Origin: a virus
Direction: 5' to 3' (one strand)
IMG/VR virus record: IMGVR_UViG_3300044530_001173
Coordinates: 1 to 36,505 of that record
DNA: 36,505 nt
Position numbers and translations under genes: made by a program
In this document: positions 31,855 to 36,505 of the stretch, in pieces
How the letters are laid out: each line of letters begins with the position of its first letter
Position numbering within the stretch: position 1 is the first letter of the stretch
Notes under the pieces: model-generated
Told to the model about the DNA's origin: nothing
The model's database searches: none
Seen by the model: only the letters and a program-made list of their open reading frames with translations

Positions 31855-32175
31855 ATGAAATATCTTATCACCGAATCACAATTAGATAAAGCCAAATCGG
31901 TAATAAATAATTTAATGATATCTGAGTTAAATAATATATTAGATTATGATAGAACATCAGATAGTGATTTCATTAATATATATAGCCAGGAAAGAGGCCC
32001 TGATTTTTTTATTTTAATGGAGTTTGACCATAGTGATGGTAGATTATTTATTGATGAATCTTTTTTAGATAAGTTTTCATCCATGTATCCACTTGATAAA
32101 GAACAATCAGGTAAATTCATTTCTGATTGGTTTAGTAAAGTATTTGATGTTGATGTTATGTTTTTTGAATATTAA
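31855..32175 (+). CDS. MKYLITES-family protein
   Basis: The start is placed at ATG 31855; the longer reading is promoter sequence. The 106 residues are MKYLITESQLDKAKSVINNL, GRLFIDESFLDKFSSMYPLD and ISDWFSKVFDVDVMF, the family layout with the WVE helix as WFSKVF. The next paralogue follows after 3 bases. Confidence 0.75.
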   Translation: MKYLITESQLDKAKSVINNLMISELNNILDYDRTSDSDFINIYSQERGPDFFILMEFDHSDGRLFIDESFLDKFSSMYPLDKEQSGKFISDWFSKVFDVDVMFFEY

Positions 32176-32178
32176 TAT

Positions 32179-32508
32179 ATGAAATACCTTATCACCGAAT
32201 CACAATTAGACAGAGTAATCTTTAGATATTTGGATATTAAGAACTTTATTCAGATTAAAAAGGGTGCAACTATATTTTTAGTTAATTTAGAAGATGATGA
32301 ATACGCTGAGATTAGATATGATAAAATTAGTGGATGGTGTTACATTGTTAATAGTTTAATTAATGAAGTGGCCTCTTTCTTTTCTTTGGGTATCTCCGAT
32401 TCCATGGAACTTATCCGTAGATGGGTTGAAAATACCCTCAAAGTAATAGTTGTACAAGTCCGTGGGGCTAAACCCGCACCGAATGTATGGATAAGAGTAA
32501 ATAACTAA
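32179..32508 (+). CDS. MKYLITES-family protein
   Basis: The product has 109 residues, a near twin of the gene at 28678 (FRYLDIKNFIQIKKGATIF, FFSLGISDSMELIRRWVENTL). After WVENTL it diverges into VVQVRGAKPAPNVW, so the C-terminal end beyond the helix is the fastest-changing part. Confidence 0.77.
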   Translation: MKYLITESQLDRVIFRYLDIKNFIQIKKGATIFLVNLEDDEYAEIRYDKISGWCYIVNSLINEVASFFSLGISDSMELIRRWVENTLKVIVVQVRGAKPAPNVWIRVNN

Positions 32509-32516
32509 TATAATAT

Positions 32517-32927
32517 ATGAAATACATAATCACTGAGAATCAATATAGCAAAACTCTTAAACCCTTATTAGAGAAATTTGGTATGCGTACTCTGTGTAAA
32601 ATGACTGATAAGGAACCTGAAGATATTATTGATGAGATTGGTCTTAAAGGAACAAGAGAAGATATTATCTTTCTAACAAAAACTATACTTGAAAATGATA
32701 TCTCAACCGTCTTGATGTATTGTAGTTATAATATCATACCCACTCGTGACTCTATGAACTTGGTCGTCTACATACCTAAGCCAGCTCCTGCAAATGTGGG
32801 AAGGTATATCTATGAGGAAGGTACAAGAAGTATGTATAGAGATGTTATTTCTAAGGCTTTATATCAATTGGGTGGTGGTCTAATTAGAGTTCACAATATT
32901 GAGGTTTATAATACAGGAAATTGTTAA
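32517..32927 (+). CDS. tagged hypothetical protein
   Basis: The product has 136 residues. MKYIITENQYSKTLKPLLEK is joined to a body not related to the small domain (MTDKEPEDIIDEIGLKGTRE, VVYIPKPAPANVGRYIYEEG). The function is unknown. It is cotranscribed with 32179 (8-base gap). Confidence 0.72.
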   Translation: MKYIITENQYSKTLKPLLEKFGMRTLCKMTDKEPEDIIDEIGLKGTREDIIFLTKTILENDISTVLMYCSYNIIPTRDSMNLVVYIPKPAPANVGRYIYEEGTRSMYRDVISKALYQLGGGLIRVHNIEVYNTGNC

Positions 32928-32943
32928 CTTATATTTATATATA

Positions 32944-33300
32944 ATGAAATATCTTATCACCGAATCAAAATTAAAAACATTCATTAAAAACAAGTTTAAT
33001 ATTGACCTGACAGGTCGTGTGGAATTTGAACCTGATTCATATGAATTATTGGTTTATTTTGATAACTATCTTACTCAAGATAGTTTAGCAAGAAGACGGA
33101 GAATGGATAACTATGGTCCGATATATTTTATAGAATTAGATAATGGAAATAAAATATTTTATCAAATGAATTATAGTTCAGACAGTCCTTTAATTCTTAG
33201 TAACGAAGGTGCTCAATATACTGAATCACAATTTATGAATTTACTTGGTATCTCAGGTCTTGGAATATCAATTGAACAATTTCTTGATTTATACGTATAA
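32944..33300 (+). CDS. tagged hypothetical protein
   Basis: The start is placed at ATG 32944 (MKYLITESKLKTFIKNKFNI), 6 bases after TATTTAT; a longer reading overlaps the previous gene. The 118 residues include RVEFEPDSYELLVYFDNYL and IYFIELDNGNKIFYQM. No recognised domain. Confidence 0.72.
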   Translation: MKYLITESKLKTFIKNKFNIDLTGRVEFEPDSYELLVYFDNYLTQDSLARRRRMDNYGPIYFIELDNGNKIFYQMNYSSDSPLILSNEGAQYTESQFMNLLGISGLGISIEQFLDLYV

Positions 33301-33315
33301 GATACTTAATCACTA

Positions 33316-34116
33316 TTAGATTAACGTACCAACATATCCTAATGCATCCCAATGACTCTTTCCTTTTGGTGTCTTAGTTGCACCCGCTACCACATCTAAT
33401 CCTCTTGCTTTCGATGGACCTGTAATAACATGTGATGATGGAACTCCTTTACCTACCGCAGACTGAACTGAACTTGATGTATTCTTAGATATAGCGTAAG
33501 GTTCTACTATGAATAACTTACTTTTGTTTTTAATAAGAGAAGCAACTTTAGATGAGTATGAACATCCTGCACTGAATAATACAACTGTCGCGTTAGGATT
33601 TTGTATGATTGCGGTTTCAATCTTATCAAATTGATTATATCTATATCCTATAACATTTTTCTTTGAACTATTACTTTTAAGTAAGTTTATTTGTTCACCT
33701 ATGTTTAAGTCTCCCTTTCTATAATCTAATCCACCCATTAATATAACATCAACAATTGGAGCTTTAGAATCTTTTTTATCATCAGACTCCGTTGATTCGT
33801 ATATGACATCAACACATTCTTTATTATAAAACCTTTCTAAGTCATCCCTCATGTAGTTTTCTACATACGTAACACCATCTTTATATTTTAACCACTCAGA
33901 CAACGGACCATCGGTATCAGAACCATCTGTAATCATGTCCATAATTTCATGTTGTATACCACGCATGAATGCTTCAAAGTTTTCAAAATCACATGGATAA
34001 TTAGTTACATTGTTATCCCATACAAACGATTTAAATCTATTCAATCTTCTTTTGAACTTTGGTGAAAAATCTGTTTCTTCCCTTAATACTTTTTTTATAT
34101 TCTCTTGTAGGTTCAT
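33316..34116 (-). CDS. tagged two-domain protein, MNLQENIKKVLREE class
   Basis: The product has 266 residues. Residues 1-15 are the tag (LRE site). Residues 16-115 are helical, related to the gene at 31492. After a charged linker (STESDDKKDSKA), residues about 120-266 look like an alpha/beta enzyme core: VDVILMGGLDYR, ATVVLFSAGCSYSSKVAS, KLFIVEPYA, then ARGLDVVAGATKTPKGKSHW. Ser and Cys at the strand ends could be catalytic, but I do not recognise the family. Confidence 0.75.
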   Translation of the reverse strand: MNLQENIKKVLREETDFSPKFKRRLNRFKSFVWDNNVTNYPCDFENFEAFMRGIQHEIMDMITDGSDTDGPLSEWLKYKDGVTYVENYMRDDLERFYNKECVDVIYESTESDDKKDSKAPIVDVILMGGLDYRKGDLNIGEQINLLKSNSSKKNVIGYRYNQFDKIETAIIQNPNATVVLFSAGCSYSSKVASLIKNKSKLFIVEPYAISKNTSSSVQSAVGKGVPSSHVITGPSKARGLDVVAGATKTPKGKSHWDALGYVGTLI

Positions 34117-34122
34117 AATATT

Positions 34123-34142
34123 ATAAATATAATTATATTTAT
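34123..34142. promoter_or_regulatory. palindromic bidirectional promoter, third copy
   Basis: ATAAATATAA and TTATATTTAT form a perfect dyad between divergent starts 34116 and 34149. Confidence 0.6.
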
Positions 34143-34148
34143 TATTAC

Positions 34149-34520
34149 ATGAAGTATATTATTACCGAGTCACAACATAAATTAATATCCGAACTTGAAA
34201 GAACTTGGAGAGATTCTGAATATACGGAACAATACAATAGACTAAAACCTAAAATGATTCGTTATTTTGAAAATTTGGTTGATTCACATTCTGAAAATGA
34301 TGTAAGACTTAACTTATTTGATAGTGACCAAAACGCCGTAATGGTTTATAATAAACCAAGTGGTGATTTATACTATAATAGGAACTTTGACGATATATAT
34401 GGTACAGCCTTTCCTCATCCCATTTGGTTAGTTCACGGCAAATTCATTATGTCAGATGTATTTAATGAGTTCTTTCCTGACTACGAAGTTAAATCAGTTA
34501 GAAGTATAACATTATCATGA
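34149..34520 (+). CDS. tagged hypothetical protein
   Basis: The product has 123 residues. MKYIITESQHKLISELERTW is followed by a helical part and VMVYNKPSGDLYYNRNFDDI. The end resembles the family layout (GDLYYNRNF) loosely. It is coupled to the next gene by ATGA. Confidence 0.72.
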   Translation: MKYIITESQHKLISELERTWRDSEYTEQYNRLKPKMIRYFENLVDSHSENDVRLNLFDSDQNAVMVYNKPSGDLYYNRNFDDIYGTAFPHPIWLVHGKFIMSDVFNEFFPDYEVKSVRSITLS

Positions 34521-34855
34521 AATATTTAATCACAGAATCACAATTAGATAAAGCAATACTCAAGTTTCTTGATAGTCAGGATTTTAATATAACTAAAATT
34601 GGTGCCAGTACATATATTTCATACCCTGAAGATGATTTTGCTCAGATTAAATATGGTGGTAATCATTCCAATAATGAATTGTGTTTTATCTATAAAGGTT
34701 TAATTGAAGCAATTTCTTCCTTCTTTTCTCTTAACAGTTATCAATCCACCAGAATTGTTGGGCAATGGGTTAAGAAAAAACTGAATTTGGAGGGTCAAAT
34801 GTCCAACAAGATAATGAGCTCCCAATGGTCGTTAAAATTACCAACTGAAGATTAA
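34517..34855 (+). CDS. MKYLITES-family protein
   Basis: The product has 112 residues: MKYLITESQLDKAILKFLDS, STYISYPEDDFAQIKYGG, ISSFFSLNSYQSTRIVGQW and WVKKKLNLEGQMSN. It lies directly upstream of array gene 2 and shares its fold layout, including FFSL and the terminal WV helix. Confidence 0.76.
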   Translation: MKYLITESQLDKAILKFLDSQDFNITKIGASTYISYPEDDFAQIKYGGNHSNNELCFIYKGLIEAISSFFSLNSYQSTRIVGQWVKKKLNLEGQMSNKIMSSQWSLKLPTED

Positions 34856-34886
34856 TTTGTATTTTCAAAGTTTTTTTGTATCTTTG
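34856..34886 (+). promoter_or_regulatory. TTTG-N19-TATCTTTG promoter of array gene 2
   Basis: TTTG at 34856-34859, 19 bases, TATCTTTG at 34879-34886, then five bases to ATG 34892. It directly follows the stop of the MKYLITES gene, so the array genes are a separate transcription unit. Confidence 0.75.
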
Positions 34887-34891
34887 TGCTT

Positions 34892-35530
34892 ATGGTTACA
34901 GATAAGCTAAAACAACTCATATTCAAACACCTATACAAAGAGTTAGGTAATGTGGAGATAATCCCGTATAAAGACTCTGTATGGTTCATTGATAGGGAAA
35001 ATTGTTATTGGTATTTTCAGTTGTCTAAAGATGGATGTTTATTTTGGAGATACTCATTCTTCCCATCGTTTTTCAGTATTTTCTCTTTGGAGCAAAGTGA
35101 GTTTGAACCAATAATATCTTATTGGGTGGAAGAGGTATTAAATCATAAGGTATCCACGACAGGTAATAAGCTCGGTTACTTCTCGCGAAAGGTGGAAGAG
35201 GTATTAAATCATAAGGTATCCACAACAAAAATGTTTGTAATTGACGAATTTCCTCTGGTGGAAGAGGTATTAAATCATAAGGTATCCACAACTGAAGAGA
35301 AAACTACTGTAACAGCAAAGTGGGTGGAAGAGGTCTTAAATCATAAGGTATCCGAAACTTTTGAAGTAGACGCCGCCCAAAAAAGAAAGGTAAAAAAAGT
35401 ATTAGATAGTAGGGTATCAACAACTAAAAATAATTCCTTATTTTCCGAAAGGTCAGTGGAAGAAGTATTAAATAGTGCTTGGGTGAAAAAGGCATTAAAC
35501 AATAAAAAAGAAAATGAAAGTAACGGATAG
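34892..35530 (+). CDS. array gene 2: N-domain plus five hypervariable repeat units
   Basis: The start is ATG 34892 (MVTDKLKQLIFKHLYKELGN); a GTG six bases earlier lies in the promoter. The 212 residues comprise an N-domain 1-78, then VEEVLNHKVSTT units from residue 79 with ten-residue inserts (GNKLGYFSRK, KMFVIDEFPL, EEKTTVTAKW, FEVDAAQKRK, KNNSLFSERS). Repeat decay occurs at the 3' end (VKKVLDSRVSTT). The tail ALNNKKENESNG overlaps the start of array gene 3 by 17 bases. Confidence 0.85.
   Translation: MVTDKLKQLIFKHLYKELGNVEIIPYKDSVWFIDRENCYWYFQLSKDGCLFWRYSFFPSFFSIFSLEQSEFEPIISYWVEEVLNHKVSTTGNKLGYFSRKVEEVLNHKVSTTKMFVIDEFPLVEEVLNHKVSTTEEKTTVTAKWVEEVLNHKVSETFEVDAAQKRKVKKVLDSRVSTTKNNSLFSERSVEEVLNSAWVKKALNNKKENESNG
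35125..35480 (+). repeat. CRISPR-like array 2: six repeats, five 30-bp spacers
   Basis: Repeats start at 35125, 35191, 35257, 35323, 35389 and 35455. The first three are almost identical to array 1; repeat 4 ends TCCGAAAC, repeats 5 and 6 are degenerate. All five spacers are 30 bp and unlike those of array 1. Confidence 0.88.
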
Positions 35531-36125
35531 ATTAAGACAACTCATATTCAAACAACTATACAAAGAATTAGGTAATGTGGAAATTATCCCTACCCAATAC
35601 AGTTATTGGTTTATTAATAGAGAAGAAAAATACTGGTATTTCCAACTAACTGAAAGTGGATGTTTATATTGGAGATATGATTATTTCAAATCTTTCTTTT
35701 CTTTTTTCTCTTTGGAGTCCAAAGATTTTGAACCAATTATTTCATCTTGGGTGGAAGAGGTATTGAATAGTAAAGTATCCACAACAATTGTGCAGATGCA
35801 TCATAAGAAGGATTCGGTGGAAGAGGTATTGAATAGTAAGGTATCCACAACTCAGCAATTCAGTTTCACTTCGAATGATATGATGGAAGAGGTATTGAAT
35901 AGTAAGGTATCCACAACTGCAGGAAAGGCAGGAACTGTAACCATTGCGGTGGAACAGGTATTGAATCGTAAGGTATCCAAAACAGTCCGTGACGTAGGTG
36001 AAGGAAACTTTTTGGTGGAAGATATATTGAATCGTAAGGTATCCAAAACGGAAGAATTCATCTCAAGAAGAGCGGAATCGGTATATGAGGCATTAAACAA
36101 CAAAAAAGAAAATGAAAGTAACTGA
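35514..36125 (+). CDS. array gene 3: N-domain plus five hypervariable repeat units
   Basis: The product has 203 residues. N-domain 1-79 (MKVTDRLRQLIFKQLYKELG, GCLYWRYDYFKSFFSFFSL) is followed by units VEEVLNSKVSTT, later VEQVLNRKVSKT and VEDILNRKVSKT, with inserts IVQMHHKKDS, QQFSFTSNDM, AGKAGTVTIA, VRDVGEGNFL and EEFISRRAES. The tail VYEALNNKKENESN overlaps array gene 4 by 14 bases. It has no promoter of its own and is read with array gene 2. Confidence 0.85.
   Translation: MKVTDRLRQLIFKQLYKELGNVEIIPTQYSYWFINREEKYWYFQLTESGCLYWRYDYFKSFFSFFSLESKDFEPIISSWVEEVLNSKVSTTIVQMHHKKDSVEEVLNSKVSTTQQFSFTSNDMMEEVLNSKVSTTAGKAGTVTIAVEQVLNRKVSKTVRDVGEGNFLVEDILNRKVSKTEEFISRRAESVYEALNNKKENESN
35750..36095 (+). 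repeat. CRISPR-like array 3: six repeats, five 30-bp spacers
   Basis: Repeats start at 35750, 35816, 35882, 35948, 36014 and 36080. The first three share the variant TTGAATAGTAAGG; the next two share TTGAATCGTAAGG and ATCCAAAAC; the last is degenerate. Neighbouring repeats therefore share variants, and all spacers are 30 bp. Confidence 0.88.
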
Positions 36126-36505
36126 TAGATTAAAACAGGTTGTATTCAAACAACTATACAAAGAATTAGGTAATGTGGAGATAATCCCATATAAAGATTC
36201 TATATGGTTAATTGACCGAGAAAAGGAGCATTGGTATTTTGAATTTGAAAAGAGTGGTCGTTTGTGGTGGAGATATTATTTCTTTAATAGTTTTTTTACT
36301 ATTTTCTCATTGGAACCCAAAGATTTTGAACCAATACTCTCTTCTTGGGTGGAAGAGGTATTAAATCATAAGGTGCCCACAACTGAATTGTGTGCGGAGA
36401 AAAAGTATGATGAGGTGGAAGAGGTATTAAATCATAAGGTATCTACAACTGTTTACATGGGCATGAAGGCAAGTGTGAAGATGGAAGAGGTATTAAATCA
36501 TAAGG
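36112..36505 (+). CDS. array gene 4, 3' partial
   Basis: ATG 36112 opens MKVTDRLKQVVFKQLYKELG and continues through the same N-domain (GRLWWRYYFFNSFFTIFSL) to residue 79, then VEEVLNHKVPTT, ELCAEKKYDE, VEEVLNHKVSTT, VYMGMKASVK and a third unit cut by the window edge. It is the fourth member of the family and proves the tandem continues to the right. Confidence 0.85.
   Translation, partial: MKVTDRLKQVVFKQLYKELGNVEIIPYKDSIWLIDREKEHWYFEFEKSGRLWWRYYFFNSFFTIFSLEPKDFEPILSSWVEEVLNHKVPTTELCAEKKYDEVEEVLNHKVSTTVYMGMKASVKMEEVLNHK
36348..36505 (+). repeat. CRISPR-like array 4, truncated by window end
   Basis: Repeats at 36348, 36414 and 36480 (cut at the edge), with two 30-bp spacers. The repeat is again the NHK variant (AAATCATAAGG); the first copy has GTGCCCAC instead of GTATCCAC. 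Confidence 0.85.

Noticed and set aside
27667-33876. Spacer 1 of array 1, reverse complement, shares TACATACGT and a few more bases with 33862-33876.
   Set aside because: Only nine contiguous bases match, which is expected by chance in 36 kb. No full-length spacer match was found by eye; a proper search was not possible.
35073-36103. Antisense ORFs across the arrays (WIPYDLIPLPP and LDTLRFNT units).
   Set aside because: The repeats leave one antisense frame open by chance; there is no start signal or domain, and the sense frame explains the pattern.
27631-36505. Calling the arrays canonical CRISPR-Cas loci.
   Set aside because: No cas1, cas2, cas9, cas12 or cas13 gene is visible, the arrays are in-frame parts of genes, and the repeat resembles the end of a neighbouring protein family. 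They are reported as CRISPR-like repeats instead.
1-36505. tRNA or rRNA genes.
   Set aside because: No cloverleaf with a GTTCRA loop or ribosomal RNA core sequence was noticed on reading; a tRNA scan was not possible.

Overview
The window looks like part of a large, AT-rich tailed-phage genome (or prophage) of a Bacteroidetes/Flavobacteria-type host. Reasons: dense short genes on both strands with frequent 4-base ATGA overlaps, almost no Shine-Dalgarno sequences, host-type promoters of the form TTTG-N19/20-TAnnTTTG (the known Bacteroidetes consensus), many lineage-specific small proteins, and phage-style cargo (HNH endonuclease, SleB-like cell-wall hydrolase, sugar and glycan enzymes). No capsid, terminase, polymerase, integrase, tRNA or cas gene was recognised, so phage identity is an inference.

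Layout. 1-6.1 kb: partial rmlC-like epimerase, small conserved phage proteins, membrane proteins, a cupin and an HExxH protein. 6.1-22.5 kb: a mostly minus-strand block of proteins that start with related short peptides (M-K-x-x-[IL]-T-E-S and variants) joined to unrelated bodies: a polyphosphate kinase 2/SleB fusion, carboxypeptidase-regulatory-like and OmpA-like domains, an HExxH peptidase, membrane and coiled-coil proteins. A FKBP/SlyD-type isomerase and a secreted CAP-domain protein lie among them. 22.5-26.6 kb: untagged genes behind host-type promoters (HNH, lipoprotein, small proteins, second HExxH protein), with GC-rich hairpins and a possible structured RNA. 26.6-27.4 kb: about 790 bases with no gene but several inverted repeats. 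27.4-36.5 kb: a paralogue-rich region of MKYLITES proteins on plus, MNLxESIKRILREE proteins on minus, a glycosyltransferase/LpxH-like pair, and four genes carrying CRISPR-like arrays.

The main discovery candidate is this last set. Four paralogous genes (27395, 34892, 35514, 36112; the last runs off the window) encode a domain of about 79 residues, followed by an array of 36-bp repeats separated by unrelated 30-bp spacers. All 20 complete spacers have exactly the same length. The 66-bp period equals the 36/30 geometry of Bacteroidetes CRISPR arrays such as subtype VI-B, and the repeat has terminal inverted repeats (GTGGA/TCCAC). Yet the whole array is one open frame, each unit reading VEEVLNHKVSTT plus ten variable residues. 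The repeat unit matches the C-terminal end of the neighbouring MKYLITES family. Array genes have lost the E of the ITES tag and use host-type promoters.

Working model (inference): tagged proteins resemble T4 internal proteins, whose capsid-targeting peptide is cut after [LI]-x-E, and most tagged genes carry a second upstream motif, TATTTAT, that could be a late promoter. Untagged genes carry TAnnTTTG, often only four bases from the ATG, implying leaderless messages. The array genes would then be a cell-expressed, hypervariable offshoot of a packaged protein family.
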